NCBI GenBank assembly: GCA_947453965.1
Contig: CANGIQ010000016.1
Coordinates: 1 to 60,263, forward strand
Length of the DNA: 60,263 nt
From: Comamonadaceae bacterium
Lineage (GTDB): Bacteria; Pseudomonadota; Gammaproteobacteria; Burkholderiales; Burkholderiaceae_C
Direction of reading: 5' to 3'
Shown: positions 38,705 to 47,396 of the stretch, in pieces
How positions within the stretch are numbered: the first letter of the stretch is position 1
Layout of the letters: each line of letters opens with the position of its first letter
The notes under the pieces: model-generated
Told to the model about the DNA's origin: nothing
Database searches by the model: none
The model's input: the letters and a program-made list of their open reading frames with translations, nothing else
Program-made: the position numbers and the translations under genes

Positions 38705-40321
38705 ATGTCGCACCAAAAAATCCTCATCCTTGATTTCGGCTCTCAAGTCACCCAACTCATTGCCCGCCGTGTGCGCGAGGCCCATGTGTTTTGTGAGGTT
38801 CACCCCTGCGACGTGAGCAGCGACTGGGTGCGCGACTACGCCAAAGACGGCAACCTCAAGGGCATCATCCTCTCTGGCAGCCATGCCAGCGTGTACGAGG
38901 TGGATGACCGCGCGCCCGACGCTGTGTTTGAACTGGGCCTGCCCGTGCTGGGCATTTGCTACGGCATGCAAACCATGGCCACCCAACTTGGTGGCAAGGT
39001 CGAAGCCGGTCACACCCGCGAATTTGGCTACGCCGAAGTGCGTGCGCATGGCCACACCGAATTGCTCAAAGGCATTGAAGACTTCAGCACTGCTGAGGGC
39101 CACGGCATGCTGAAAGTCTGGATGAGCCACGGCGACAAAGTGACCCAGCTGCCCGAAGGCTTCAAGGTCATGGCGTCCACACCGTCTTGCCCCATCGCCG
39201 GCATGGCCGACGAAGCGCGCAAGTTTTATGCGGTGCAGTTCCACCCCGAAGTCACCCACACCGTGCAAGGCCAAGCCTTGTTGAACCGCTTTGTGCTCGA
39301 CATTTGCGGCACGCGTGCGGACTGGATCATGGGTGACTACATCGAAGAGGCCGTGGCGGCCATTCGCCAACAAGTGGGCGACGAAGAAGTCATCTTGGGT
39401 CTGTCAGGCGGTGTGGATTCATCCGTGGCGGCGGCGCTGATTCACCGCGCCATTGGCGACAAACTCACCTGCGTGTTTGTGGACCACGGCCTGTTGCGCC
39501 TGAACGAAGGCGATATGGTGATGGACATGTTTGTCGGCAAGTTGCACGCCCACGTGATTCGCGTGGACGCGAGCGACCTGTTCTTGGGCAAACTGGCTGG
39601 CGTGAGCGAGCCAGAAGCCAAACGCAAAATCATCGGTGGCTTGTTTGTGGACGTGTTCAAGTCCGAAGCCGCCAAACTCAAGACGGGCGACGGTGGGCAC
39701 AAAGGTGCAACTTTCCTGGCCCAAGGCACGATTTACCCCGACGTGATTGAAAGCGGCGGCGCCAAGAGCAAAAAAGCCGTCACCATCAAGAGCCATCACA
39801 ACGTGGGCGGCTTGCCTGAGCAATTGGGCTTGAAGCTGTTGGAGCCATTGCGCGAGTTGTTCAAAGACGAAGTGCGCGAACTCGGCGTGGCGTTGGGGCT
39901 ACCCCGTGAGATGGTGTACCGCCACCCCTTCCCAGGCCCAGGTTTGGGCGTGCGCATTTTGGGTGAAGTGAAAAAGGAATACGCCGACTTGCTGCGCCGA
40001 GCCGACGCCATCTTTATCGAAGAACTGCACAACTTCAAAGACGAGGCCACCGGCAAAACCTGGTACGACCTGACCAGCCAGGCCTTCACCGTGTTCTTGC
40101 CTGTCAAGAGCGTGGGCGTGATGGGCGATGGCCGCACCTACGACTACGTGGTGGCCTTGCGCGCCGTACAAACCAGCGACTTCATGACGGCCGATTGGGC
40201 CGAGTTGCCCTATGCGCTGCTCAAGAAAGTGTCCGGCCGCATCATCAACGAAGTGCGTGGCATCAACCGTGTGACGTATGACGTTTCGAGCAAACCGCCA
40301 GCCACAATTGAGTGGGAATAA
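38705..40321 (+). CDS. guaA: GMP synthase (glutamine-hydrolysing)
   Basis: Converts XMP to GMP. 538 residues: an N-terminal glutamine amidotransferase with the nucleophile in GICYGMQ (about residue 85) and QFHPEVTHT, then the ATP pyrophosphatase with [19 protein letters not shown] (about 238) and the C-terminal dimerisation domain ending in PPATIEWE. Confidence 0.98.
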   Translation: MSHQKILILDFGSQVTQLIARRVREAHVFCEVHPCDVSSDWVRDYAKDGNLKGIILSGSHASVYEVDDRAPDAVFELGLPVLGICYGMQTMATQLGGKVEAGHTREFGYAEVRAHGHTELLKGIEDFSTAEGHGMLKVWMSHGDKVTQLPEGFKVMASTPSCPIAGMADEARKFYAVQFHPEVTHTVQGQALLNRFVLDICGTRADWIMGDYIEEAVAAIRQQVGDEEVILGLSGGVDSSVAAALIHRAIGDKLTCVFVDHGLLRLNEGDMVMDMFVGKLHAHVIRVDASDLFLGKLAGVSEPEAKRKIIGGLFVDVFKSEAAKLKTGDGGHKGATFLAQGTIYPDVIESGGAKSKKAVTIKSHHNVGGLPEQLGLKLLEPLRELFKDEVRELGVALGLPREMVYRHPFPGPGLGVRILGEVKKEYADLLRRADAIFIEELHNFKDEATGKTWYDLTSQAFTVFLPVKSVGVMGDGRTYDYVVALRAVQTSDFMTADWAELPYALLKKVSGRIINEVRGINRVTYDVSSKPPATIEWE

Positions 40322-40343
40322 GCGCCAGCCTCGCTCTTTATAT

Positions 40344-40369
40344 AAAAGCCCTACAATTAAGGGCTTTTT
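40344..40369 (+). terminator. Rho-independent terminator after guaA
   Basis: AAAAGCCCT (40344-40352) pairs with AGGGCTTTT (40360-40368) around a 7-base loop, with the right arm merging into a T-run. Confidence 0.85.
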
Positions 40370-40413
40370 CCCCCTGATGGGGAGTAATTTTTAAATTAGA
40401 AAACACTGAGTAC

Positions 40414-40674
40414 ATGGCCAAAGAAGAAATGATCGAAATGAAGGGTGTTGTGACCGAGGTCTTGCCCGACTCGCGTTACCGCGTCACCCTGGAAAACGGT
40501 CACTCATTGATCGCATACACCGCCGGCAAGATGCGCTTGCACCGCATCCGCATCATTGAAGGCGACAAAGTGACGGTCGAACTGTCTCCCTACGACATGA
40601 ACAAAGCCCGTGTGACCTTCCGTCACATCGAAGGTAAGGCCCCAGGCGGCCCCGCCGTCAAACGTCGTTTCTAA
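40414..40674 (+). CDS. infA: Translation initiation factor IF-1 (second, 86-residue form)
   Basis: OB-fold initiation factor. [30 protein letters not shown] and [28 protein letters not shown] are typical, but the protein is 86 residues with an extra C-terminal tail, compared with 72 in the standard factor. Betaproteobacteria commonly carry such a second copy; the standard infA of the ribosomal-protein cluster is not in this window. Start ATG 40414. Confidence 0.92.
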   Translation: MAKEEMIEMKGVVTEVLPDSRYRVTLENGHSLIAYTAGKMRLHRIRIIEGDKVTVELSPYDMNKARVTFRHIEGKAPGGPAVKRRF

Positions 40675-40699
40675 ACGGACCGCCTCGCGGTAATTTGGC

Positions 40700-41320
40700 G
40701 TGTACCTGCCACCGCAGTTCAATGCCAAAGATGAGGCCTATGCGCTCGCTCTCATGCGGGCGTATCCGTTTGCAAGCCTCACCAGCGTGGACGATGCGGG
40801 TTTCCCGTTTGTCACGCATTTACCACTTCATCTGACGCAACAAAACGGCCAGTACGTGCTGCTGGGCCACTGCGCCAAAGCCAATCCCCATTGGCGTTAT
40901 TTGCAAGTGCGGCCCCAAGCGTTGGTAACCTTCATGGGCCCGCAAGCCTATCTATCGCCCCAGGTCTACCCCGATCTCACGCGTGTGCCGACCTGGAGCT
41001 ATTTGGCAGTGCACGCCAAGGTTGAAGCCTCTTTGGTGGAAGAGCCCCAGGCCAAAGACCGTTTGCTCAAACAACTCATTGGCGACCACGAACCCGCTTA
41101 TGCCGCGCAATGGCGAGACTTGGGGGAAGACTACCAACACATGATGCTCAACGGCATCGTGGCGTTTGAGCTGCGCATCACCGAGCTGCAATGCAAGCTC
41201 AAACTCAACCAACATCGCCCCGAGTCGCATGCCGCCATGCATGCCGCGTATGCACAAGGCACCGCGGATGAACAGGCCTTGGCCGAATGGATGGTCAAGC
41301 TTGGCATGGTTCAGCCATGA
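40700..41320 (+). CDS. PaiB-family FMN-binding protein
   Basis: 206 residues beginning with GTG: MYLPPQFNAKDEAYALALMRAYPFASLTS, then PTWSYLAVHAKVEA near residue 95 and KLNQHRPE near 172, the marks of the PaiB split-barrel family. Named after a Bacillus regulator, these are probably flavin-binding enzymes. Its stop overlaps the tadA start by ATGA. Confidence 0.88.
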   Translation: MYLPPQFNAKDEAYALALMRAYPFASLTSVDDAGFPFVTHLPLHLTQQNGQYVLLGHCAKANPHWRYLQVRPQALVTFMGPQAYLSPQVYPDLTRVPTWSYLAVHAKVEASLVEEPQAKDRLLKQLIGDHEPAYAAQWRDLGEDYQHMMLNGIVAFELRITELQCKLKLNQHRPESHAAMHAAYAQGTADEQALAEWMVKLGMVQP

Positions 41321-42342
41321 CGACCCATTCGCCTGAAGACATTGGGTTCATGCAACTGGCGCTGCGCCAAGCGCAGGCTGCGGCAGCAGCTGGCGAAGTA
41401 CCCGTCGGCGCTGTGGTGGTGAGGGCAGGGCAGGTGATTGCCTCAGGCCACAACACGCCATTGACCCGCCACGACCCCACGGCCCACGCCGAAGTCAATG
41501 CCATGCGTGCTGCGGCCCAAGCGCTGGGTAACTACAGGCTGGACGACTGCACCTTGTACGTCACGCTGGAGCCCTGTGCCATGTGCAGCGGTGCCGCGCT
41601 GCATGCGCGTTTCAAGCGCGTGGTGTTTGGTGCGAGTGAGCCTAAAACAGGGGCGGCGGGTTCGGTGCTCAATCTGTTCACACATGCGCAACTCAACCAC
41701 CAAACCCAGCTGACGGGTGGCGTGCTGGCTGAGGCTTGCGCCCAGGTGATGCAAGACTTTTTCGAGCAGCGTCGTGCGCAGCAACAAAGCAACAAAACGC
41801 CTTTGCGTGAAGACGCGTTGCGCACACCAGACCAAGCCTGGGCGGGACGCGATGTGCCGTTGGCCTTGTCGCGCTTAAGCGCTGACTTGCCCGCCTTAGA
41901 CGGCTTGCGCCTGCATTGGTTCGACAACCGCGCCGACACACAGCTTGCACCGCATGTGTACCTGCACGATGTCGATGGTTGGAGCATGCAATTTGCCGCC
42001 GAACTGCAATCGAGCCAACCGGTGTTGGCGGTGGATTTGCCTGGTTTTGGCCTGTCTGACAAACCCAAAAAGGTGGCCACGCACCGCATCGCTTGGCATG
42101 CCCAGGTGTTGCGCGAGTTTTTGGCCAGCGTGCAACCTGCGCCGCTGGCTTTGCATGCGCCACGTGTGATGGCACCGCTGCTTGCAGAGCTGGCATTGCC
42201 CATCCATTGGATCCAAACGCCCGCGCTGCCTACGGGTTTGCGTGATGCCCCCTACCCAGACCGTGGCCACATGGCCGGTCCGCGCGCCTTGCGCACCTTG
42301 TTGGCAGCACCTGCGGCCACACCACCCCCTGAACGACATTAA
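41317..42342 (+). CDS. tadA: tRNA adenosine deaminase TadA with extra alpha/beta-hydrolase-like domain
   Basis: Makes inosine at position 34 of tRNA-Arg. Residues 1-155 are a complete TadA: zinc ligands and catalytic Glu in HAEVNAM and PCAMCSGA. Residues about 165-341 are an unusual extension whose VDLPGFGLSDKPKK recalls haloalkane-dehalogenase-like hydrolases; the place of the nucleophile elbow reads LALHAPRVMAPLL and lacks a Gly-x-Ser/Asp-x-Gly motif, and the usual oxyanion HG reads HDVDG. The extension is therefore probably non-catalytic. Typical TadA is 150-200 residues. The ATG at 41317 overlaps the previous stop. Confidence 0.92.
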   Translation: MTTHSPEDIGFMQLALRQAQAAAAAGEVPVGAVVVRAGQVIASGHNTPLTRHDPTAHAEVNAMRAAAQALGNYRLDDCTLYVTLEPCAMCSGAALHARFKRVVFGASEPKTGAAGSVLNLFTHAQLNHQTQLTGGVLAEACAQVMQDFFEQRRAQQQSNKTPLREDALRTPDQAWAGRDVPLALSRLSADLPALDGLRLHWFDNRADTQLAPHVYLHDVDGWSMQFAAELQSSQPVLAVDLPGFGLSDKPKKVATHRIAWHAQVLREFLASVQPAPLALHAPRVMAPLLAELALPIHWIQTPALPTGLRDAPYPDRGHMAGPRALRTLLAAPAATPPPERH

Positions 42343-42344
42343 GC

Positions 42345-43022
42345 ATGACTGCCCCAGCCACATCCCCCGCCGGTTACGAAGTGAAGTTTCAGCGGGTCGG
42401 TGTCGGAGGTGGGGCTGATTTGCAAATTCGCTCGCTGCGCGACAAGCAGCAGTTTTATGACCCCTTAGGCTTGGCGCTCGAAGCAGGTATTTCGTCGGCG
42501 ACGTGGCCTTTGTTTGGCTTGGTCTGGCCCTCGGCACAAAAGCTGGCCGATTTGATGCAAACCTGGGACTTCAAGGCCAAGCGGGTGCTCGAAGTTGGCT
42601 GTGGTTTGGGGCTGGCCAGTTTGGTGGTGCATCGCCGCGAGGGCAACATCACCGCCAGCGACTGCCATCCGCTGACCGAAACTTTTTTAAAAGCCAATGT
42701 GCTGCTGAACGATTTGCCACCGCTGCATTACGAAACAGGCAATTGGGGCCGGGTGAACAAAGGCCTGGGCGCGTTTGATTTGCTGATTGCCAGCGATGTG
42801 CTGTACGAGCGCAGCCATCCGGCGCAACTTTCTGGGTTTATCCAAGAGCACGCGGCAGACGGCGCCGAGGTGCTCATCGTCGATCCCAACCGAGGCAACC
42901 GCAGTGCCTTTCACCGTGACATGGCGCGCATGGGGTTTTCGGTCACCGAGCTCATCATGAACGAACCCTTGCAAGACCTGAGCGCTTACCGAGGTCGCTT
43001 GCTGCATTACAAGCGCGAATAA
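42345..43022 (+). CDS. Class I SAM-dependent methyltransferase (Methyltransf_16-like)
   Basis: 225 residues. The SAM-binding motif I is VLEVGCGLGLASLVVHR near residue 82, motif II region ASDCHPLTETFLKANV, and LLIASDVLYERSH is typical of the lysine methyltransferase-16 family that modifies proteins. The target is unknown. It starts two bases after tadA. Confidence 0.82.
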   Translation: MTAPATSPAGYEVKFQRVGVGGGADLQIRSLRDKQQFYDPLGLALEAGISSATWPLFGLVWPSAQKLADLMQTWDFKAKRVLEVGCGLGLASLVVHRREGNITASDCHPLTETFLKANVLLNDLPPLHYETGNWGRVNKGLGAFDLLIASDVLYERSHPAQLSGFIQEHAADGAEVLIVDPNRGNRSAFHRDMARMGFSVTELIMNEPLQDLSAYRGRLLHYKRE

Positions 43023-43039
43023 GCCGCGACAATGGGGGC

Positions 43040-43969
43040 ATGGCTCATATTTACATCTATTCCCCCAGCGGCGCTGTGCGCGACAAAGCAGCTTTCAAAC
43101 GTGGTGTGGCGCGCTTGCGCCAACTCGGCCATGAGGTCGAACTCGATGCCGATGCCCTCAGCAGTTTCACACGCTTTGCCGGTGACGATGCCACGCGCTT
43201 GAACGCCATCCACCGCGCTGCCGCCAGTGGCGCCGATGTGGCCTTGATCTCACGCGGCGGCTATGGCCTCACGCGCATCCTGCCGCAAATCAACTACAAA
43301 GCCGTGGCCAAAGCCATCGCCAAAGGTACGCAATTTGTGGGCTTGAGCGATTTCACCGCGTTTCAAAATGCCTTGCTGGCGAAAACCGGCGCCATCTCGT
43401 GGGCTGGCCCGGCTTTGGGCGAGGACTTTGGTGCCGAGCAACCCGACGACATCATGGAAGCCTGCTTTGACGACATGGTGAGCGGGCAGGGCGAGGGCGC
43501 AGGTTGGCGCCTCTCCACCTCGTGCGTGAAAGCCCTGGACCAACGCCGTCCAGGCGTGTGGGCCAACGATGCGGTGTTGTGGGGCGGGAACTTGACCGTC
43601 CTCACCAGCCTGCTGGGCACGCCGTATTTCCCATCCATCCGAGGCGGTGTTTTGTTTTTAGAGGACGTGGCCGAGCATCCTTACCGCATCGAGCGCATGC
43701 TCACCCAACTGCTGCACGCGGGCGTATTGGCCCAGCAAAAGGCCGTGGTTTTGGGGCAGTTCACCAACTACAAGCTCACGCCACACGACAAGGGCTTCAA
43801 GCTGCAAACCGTGGTCGATGGGCTGCGCACGCACATCAAAGCCCCCGTCTTGACCGACTTGCCGTTTGGCCATGTGGCGACCAAGCTGTGTTTGCCAGTG
43901 GGCCAACAGGTGAGCCTGGTGGTGGAAGACCGTGATGCCCTGCTGCTGTGGGCGCACGAGGGGCATTGA
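43040..43969 (+). CDS. ldcA: LD-carboxypeptidase (peptidase S66)
   Basis: Removes the terminal D-alanine from tetrapeptides during peptidoglycan recycling, in the cytoplasm. 309 residues with IYSPSGAVRDKAAF at the start, SRGGYGLTRILPQINY, and the nucleophile Ser in GLSDFTAFQNALL near residue 110. No signal peptide, as expected. Confidence 0.92.
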   Translation: MAHIYIYSPSGAVRDKAAFKRGVARLRQLGHEVELDADALSSFTRFAGDDATRLNAIHRAAASGADVALISRGGYGLTRILPQINYKAVAKAIAKGTQFVGLSDFTAFQNALLAKTGAISWAGPALGEDFGAEQPDDIMEACFDDMVSGQGEGAGWRLSTSCVKALDQRRPGVWANDAVLWGGNLTVLTSLLGTPYFPSIRGGVLFLEDVAEHPYRIERMLTQLLHAGVLAQQKAVVLGQFTNYKLTPHDKGFKLQTVVDGLRTHIKAPVLTDLPFGHVATKLCLPVGQQVSLVVEDRDALLLWAHEGH

Positions 43970-43990
43970 ATTCCGAAAACTGCACTTTAT

Positions 43991-44012
43991 TTCCCAACCA
44001 ATCGGTCGGGAA
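43991..44012. promoter_or_regulatory. 22-base operator-like palindrome before the aldehyde dehydrogenase
   Basis: Arms TTCCCAACC (43991-43999) and GGTCGGGAA (44004-44012) are complementary with one mismatch and a 4-base centre AATC. Size and form suit a TetR-family operator. No TetR gene is next to it, so the regulator would be encoded elsewhere. Confidence 0.5.
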
Positions 44013-44051
44013 AGATGTAATATATTGCCAGTTATATCCAAAGAGACACAC

Positions 44052-45479
44052 ATGAAACACTACAACGACCACTACATCAACGGCCAATGGGTCAAAGCCC
44101 AATCCGGTAAAAACTTCGAAGTGCACGACTCAACCACGGAAGAAGTGTTCGCCACCGTGCCCCAAGGCACCAAAGCGGAAGCCGAGCAAGCCGTGTTGGC
44201 CGCGCGCGCTGCGTTTGACAGCTGGTCGCAGTTGCCCGTAGAGACGCGTTGCGCCTACATCGACAAAATCGTTCAAGGTTTGAAGGACCGCACGGACGAA
44301 ATGGGCACTGCCATTGCACGCGAGGTGGGCATGCCCATCAAGCTCGCCAAGATGATTCAAGTGGGTGGCCCGGTGTTCAACTGGGGCAACGCCGCCAAAG
44401 TGGCACGCCGTTTTGTGTGGGAAGAAAAAGTGGGCAATTCGCTGGTGGTGCGCGAGCCCATTGGCGTGGTCGGTTGCATCACGCCCTGGAACTTTCCGCT
44501 CAACCAAATCACCTTGAAAGTGGCGCCAGCCTTGGCCGCGGGTTGCACCGTGGTGCTCAAGCCCAGCGAAATTGCGCCCATCAACGCGATGATCTTGACC
44601 GAGATCATCCATGCCGCAGGCCTGCCTGCCGGGGTGTTCAACCTGGTCAACGGCACAGGTCCAGAAGTGGGTGAAGTGTTGGCCAGCCACCCGGAAGTGG
44701 ACATGGTGAGCTTCACCGGATCGACCCGCGCCGGCAAACGCGTGGGCGAGTTGGCAGCCCAAAGCGTCAAACGCGTGGCCTTGGAACTCGGTGGTAAATC
44801 GGCCAGCCTGATCTTGCCTGACGCCGATTTGGAAGCTGCCGTCAAAGGCAGCGTGTCTGCGTGCATGTTGAACAGCGGTCAGACATGCTCGGCGCACACC
44901 CGCATGTTGGTGTCTGAAAGCCAGTATGAGGACGCCAAAAAGATCGCACAAACGGCGATTGCCAAACTCACGCTGGGCCCCAGCTTGGACGAATCCACGC
45001 GCTTGGGCCCCTTGGTCAGCGCTGCGCAACGCGACCGCGTGATCGGGTTCATTGAACAAGGCATCCAAGAGGGCGCAGAACTGGTGGCCGGCGGCCCTCA
45101 AAAGCCAGCGTTTGATAAAGGCTACTTTGTGCAGCCCACCATCCTGCGCGTCAAAGCCAGCGACACCTTGGCGAAAGACGAGATTTTTGGCCCCGTGCTG
45201 GTGATCATCACCTACAAAGACGAAGCCGAAGCCATTCGCATTGCCAACGACAGCATTTATGGCTTGGGCGGCGGTGTGTGGAGCAAGGACGAAGCGCACG
45301 CCGTGGCCGTGGCCCGCCGCATCCGTACCGGTCAAGTCGACATCAATGGCGCACCGTTTAACAGCAACGCGCCGTTTGGTGGCTACAAACAGTCGGGTAA
45401 CGGGCGTGAAAACGGCAAGTTTGGCTTTGAAGAGTTCCTGGAGTTCAAAGCCATGCAATTTAAGCCTGAAGCGTCTTGA
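44052..45479 (+). CDS. Aldehyde dehydrogenase family protein
   Basis: 475-residue NAD(P)-dependent aldehyde dehydrogenase. Motifs: TPWNFPLNQITLKVAPALAAG, FTGSTRAGKRV, the catalytic Glu in ALELGGKSASLIL and the catalytic Cys in NSGQTCSAHTRM. The C-terminus has the INGAPFNSNAPFGGYKQSGNGRENG lid. Start is ATG 44052 behind AAGAGA; the longer open frame runs back into ldcA. The substrate aldehyde is unknown. It is the last host gene before the prophage. Confidence 0.93.
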   Translation: MKHYNDHYINGQWVKAQSGKNFEVHDSTTEEVFATVPQGTKAEAEQAVLAARAAFDSWSQLPVETRCAYIDKIVQGLKDRTDEMGTAIAREVGMPIKLAKMIQVGGPVFNWGNAAKVARRFVWEEKVGNSLVVREPIGVVGCITPWNFPLNQITLKVAPALAAGCTVVLKPSEIAPINAMILTEIIHAAGLPAGVFNLVNGTGPEVGEVLASHPEVDMVSFTGSTRAGKRVGELAAQSVKRVALELGGKSASLILPDADLEAAVKGSVSACMLNSGQTCSAHTRMLVSESQYEDAKKIAQTAIAKLTLGPSLDESTRLGPLVSAAQRDRVIGFIEQGIQEGAELVAGGPQKPAFDKGYFVQPTILRVKASDTLAKDEIFGPVLVIITYKDEAEAIRIANDSIYGLGGGVWSKDEAHAVAVARRIRTGQVDINGAPFNSNAPFGGYKQSGNGRENGKFGFEEFLEFKAMQFKPEAS

Positions 45480-45491
45480 TTGAAGCCTTGA

Positions 45492-45527
45492 AAACAGCGC
45501 ATCTGAGGAGCCTTGGATGCGCTGTTT
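45492..45527 (+). terminator. Stem-loop after the aldehyde dehydrogenase gene
   Basis: AAACAGCGCATC (45492-45503) and GATGCGCTGTTT (45516-45527) are perfect 12-base complements around a 12-base loop. It ends the host transcript 13 bases before the dif-like site. A long T-run is missing, but the stem ends in TTT followed by an A/T-rich stretch. Confidence 0.7.
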
Positions 45528-45539
45528 GAAGTTGATTTA

Positions 45540-45567
45540 ATTTTATACGATGTATATTATGTTAAGT
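45540..45567 (+). other. dif-like XerCD site, left prophage junction (attL)
   Basis: Laid out as a dif site: XerC-side arm ATTTTATACGA (45540-45550), central TGTATA (45551-45556), XerD-side arm TTATGTTAAGT (45557-45567). The centre and XerD arm match the E. coli dif right half (TGTATA, TTATGTTAAAT) except for one base; the XerC arm is a poor match. By the logic of Xer integration the left arm would be host and the right arm phage. Confidence 0.8.
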
Positions 45568-45659
45568 TCTTTGCGTACAAAAAATAGCAAAGAAATAACA
45601 AACAAAATAGCAACTCTTAGCCACCCCCTCACACGCATGATGCACACCTTTGTCGCATC

Positions 45660-45899
45660 ATGACCCCATCCATCACTGATCTGTTCGGCGAAGTCCCCAT
45701 CACACATGATGACGTTGACGCCTGGCTGCGCGCAGTCCCTCGCATCGAACCCACCAGTCACCGTGCGAATCAGTACATCAAGTCATACAGCGTGGTCGAA
45801 AAAATAGCCCAAGCAAAACTGCGTGGGCTATTTGATTCCATCGTGACACGGCCAGAACCTCACCCCCAATGGTGGGCACGGTTTCACTGGCGCTATTGA
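45660..45899 (+). CDS. Small phage protein, partner of the repressor in the circular genome
   Basis: 79 residues, MTPSITDLFGEVPITHDDVDAWLRAVPRIEP, then a helical middle and a Trp/Arg-rich end (PQWWARFHWRY). No family recognised. Its ATG overlaps, as ATGA, the stop that the repressor frame reaches when the prophage ends are joined, so in the excised circle it is the second gene of the repressor operon. In the integrated state it is cut off from that promoter. It overlaps the convergent PIN-toxin gene by seven bases. Confidence 0.7.
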   Translation: MTPSITDLFGEVPITHDDVDAWLRAVPRIEPTSHRANQYIKSYSVVEKIAQAKLRGLFDSIVTRPEPHPQWWARFHWRY

Positions 45900-46321
45900 G
45901 GAATCCAGTGAGTGATATTCCAATGCTTGCAAGCGGATATCAATCCCTTGTCTCTTGTGACTAGTGGAACGTCAAACGTACGCGCCAAATGTATATAAGG
46001 CACGTCCACCACATCAAGACTGTATGCATCTGCGAGCTGGCCAAGTAACTCTAAATTAATGCCTTGACCTATGGTTATAAAACCCACTTGGTCAAGCCCC
46101 TTTAATCCGTCTTGATACCATTTTTTAGCAAACTCATCAGGCTTGCGTTTGTGAGTTTTCCTCATCACCCGAGCAACTTCAACGTCAAAGTGCATAGGTA
46201 CAAAAAGCTCTGGTGCATTCTTTGCCACCAAATCAAAAAATGGGATTGAATATTTATCTCCCTCATTTGAGGGGATCACCCAGTCTAGGGCTATGTTTGC
46301 GTCAACGACAAAGCGATTCAA
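45893..46321 (-). CDS. PIN-domain toxin (VapC-like)
   Basis: 142 residues. The acidic PIN residues are seen in VVDANIALDWV (first Asp), the Glu in FDVEVARVMRK, and SLDVVDVPYIHLARTFDVPLVTRDKGL (last Asps), so the nuclease site looks complete. It overlaps the antitoxin by four bases and is the last gene of the leftward phage operon. Confidence 0.85.
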   Translation of the reverse strand: MNRFVVDANIALDWVIPSNEGDKYSIPFFDLVAKNAPELFVPMHFDVEVARVMRKTHKRKPDEFAKKWYQDGLKGLDQVGFITIGQGINLELLGQLADAYSLDVVDVPYIHLARTFDVPLVTRDKGLISACKHWNITHWIPQ

Positions 46322-46536
46322 GCTCTGCTACCGCCATCACGAATTTTTCTAACCTCGGCCACTGTGTCCACCGCATTCATTGGCAGTTTTGAACGTAAGT
46401 CTTTTAGCTTAGCGAATGCTTTGCGCATGGCCGTAGGGTTTGGGGTGTTGCCTGAAATAACAACGCAATCATCACGCCGCAAATCAATTATTCGCGGATG
46501 ATTTTCAAGGTTATTGAATTCAAGTGTTGCAGGCAT
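46318..46536 (-). CDS. Antitoxin of the PIN toxin (VapB-like)
   Basis: 72 residues from the ATG at 46536, preceded by GGAG. MPATLEFNNLENHPRIIDLRRDDCVVISG has the outline of an AbrB-like or ribbon DNA-binding start, and the C-terminal half (FAKLKDLRSKLPMNAVDTVAEVRKIRDGG) is the likely toxin-binding part. Assigned mainly from its coupling to the PIN gene. Confidence 0.72.
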   Translation of the reverse strand: MPATLEFNNLENHPRIIDLRRDDCVVISGNTPNPTAMRKAFAKLKDLRSKLPMNAVDTVAEVRKIRDGGSRA

Positions 46537-46586
46537 GGAAATTCTCCGGTGGTCAGCGCGATTGTAGAACAAGCCACGTTTTACGC

Positions 46587-46754
46587 CTACCACGCCGATT
46601 TGTCGCCTTGCGGGATGGCCCCACCCCACTGAGCCTTCATCCATGTACGTAATTGTGGCACTTGGCCGATGATGTATGCGGCCAGCACAGCCCCGCCTAG
46701 CACGACCAAGGCCTCTTTGATGACGTCCTTGGGCGATGGCAATATGCTAGCCAT
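46587..46754 (-). CDS. Small phage membrane protein (55 residues)
   Basis: MASILPSPKDVIKEALVVLGGAVLAAYIIGQV is an amphipathic start and one membrane segment, followed by a cationic tail with Trp residues. The ATG at 46754 overlaps the end of the preceding gene by eight bases, which supports this start. No family recognised; likely a virion-membrane or lysis protein. Confidence 0.62.
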   Translation of the reverse strand: MASILPSPKDVIKEALVVLGGAVLAAYIIGQVPQLRTWMKAQWGGAIPQGDKSAW

Positions 46755-46899
46755 GGGAGCATGCATTCTTTTTGAAAACGAAGTCACGCACCTCATCGAG
46801 GTCTCTCCGCATCCAGGCAAGCTTCGTGGTCATTACGCCCCACGTCACCGCGCCGTTGAAAAGAGCTGTGACAAGTGCGATTTGTACAGCTTCACTCAT
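46747..46899 (-). CDS. Small phage membrane protein (50 residues), holin-like
   Basis: Too short for usual gene lists but well placed: ATG at 46899 overlaps the preceding stop (ATGA) and its end overlaps the next start. MSEAVQIALVTALFNGAVTWGVMTTKL is one membrane segment; WMRRDLDEVRDFVFKK is a charged helix. This is the layout of small holins and holin partners. Confidence 0.62.
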   Translation of the reverse strand: MSEAVQIALVTALFNGAVTWGVMTTKLAWMRRDLDEVRDFVFKKNACSHG

Positions 46900-47063
46900 T
46901 GCGCTTGCCCCTCAGGCAATAGCATACCGACCAGCGCGGCCACACCGCCTAAGAGCATGTGCACGGCATCGATTGTGCCGGGCGGAAAGCCAAACAGAAG
47001 GCCGATGGCTCCAAGCGCTGTCCATGTCGATGGCTCTTTAATTCGTGCGATAAGGTAGTTCAT
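46896..47063 (-). CDS. Small phage membrane protein (55 residues)
   Basis: Starts at the ATG at 47063 behind GGAGC. The sequence includes STWTALGAIGLLFGF and DAVHMLLGGVAALVGMLLPE, two short hydrophobic stretches separated by PPGT, a hairpin-like membrane protein resembling phage holins. It ends in ATGA overlap with the next gene. Confidence 0.62.
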   Translation of the reverse strand: MNYLIARIKEPSTWTALGAIGLLFGFPPGTIDAVHMLLGGVAALVGMLLPEGQAQ

Positions 47064-47072
47064 GTTTTGCTC

Positions 47073-47396
47073 CTAAAACTGGTTGAAATCTATGCCGTCG
47101 TTGTTGACCATGGGGTTGTTGTAGCGCGGCGCGTAGGGGTCAGTCACCGGCGGCGGCGCATCGGGTGGATACTGTGGCGTGATGCCCTCTTTCCACGTTG
47201 AGCCGCCTTGCTTGGCCACCTCTTTGACGGCTTCGATGGCTTTGCCAGGCGCACTTGCCACGGTGTCGATGGCATCCTTGACGGACTTGACCGCACCAGA
47301 AAGCGTTTGTTTGACCACGTAGATAGTCACCGCGCCCAATGTCACCATGGCCGCGATTTTGATCATCTCTGCTTGGCCAGCGCCGCTGAGTTTCAT
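47073..47396 (-). CDS. Phage membrane protein with Pro-rich tail (107 residues)
   Basis: MIKIAAMVTLGAVTIYVVKQTL near residues 11-32 is a membrane segment, followed by a helical KSVKDAIDTVASAPGKAIEAVKEVAKQ stretch and a Pro/Asn-rich end (PPDAPPPVTDPYAPRYNNP). Its start overlaps the previous stop by four bases. Probably a virion-membrane protein; no family recognised. Confidence 0.68.
   Translation of the reverse strand: MKLSGAGQAEMIKIAAMVTLGAVTIYVVKQTLSGAVKSVKDAIDTVASAPGKAIEAVKEVAKQGGSTWKEGITPQYPPDAPPPVTDPYAPRYNNPMVNNDGIDFNQF

Noticed and set aside
45543..45761. Minus-strand frame of 72 codons crossing attL
   Set aside because: It spans host and phage DNA, has no ribosome site and overlaps the attachment site and the 79-residue gene.
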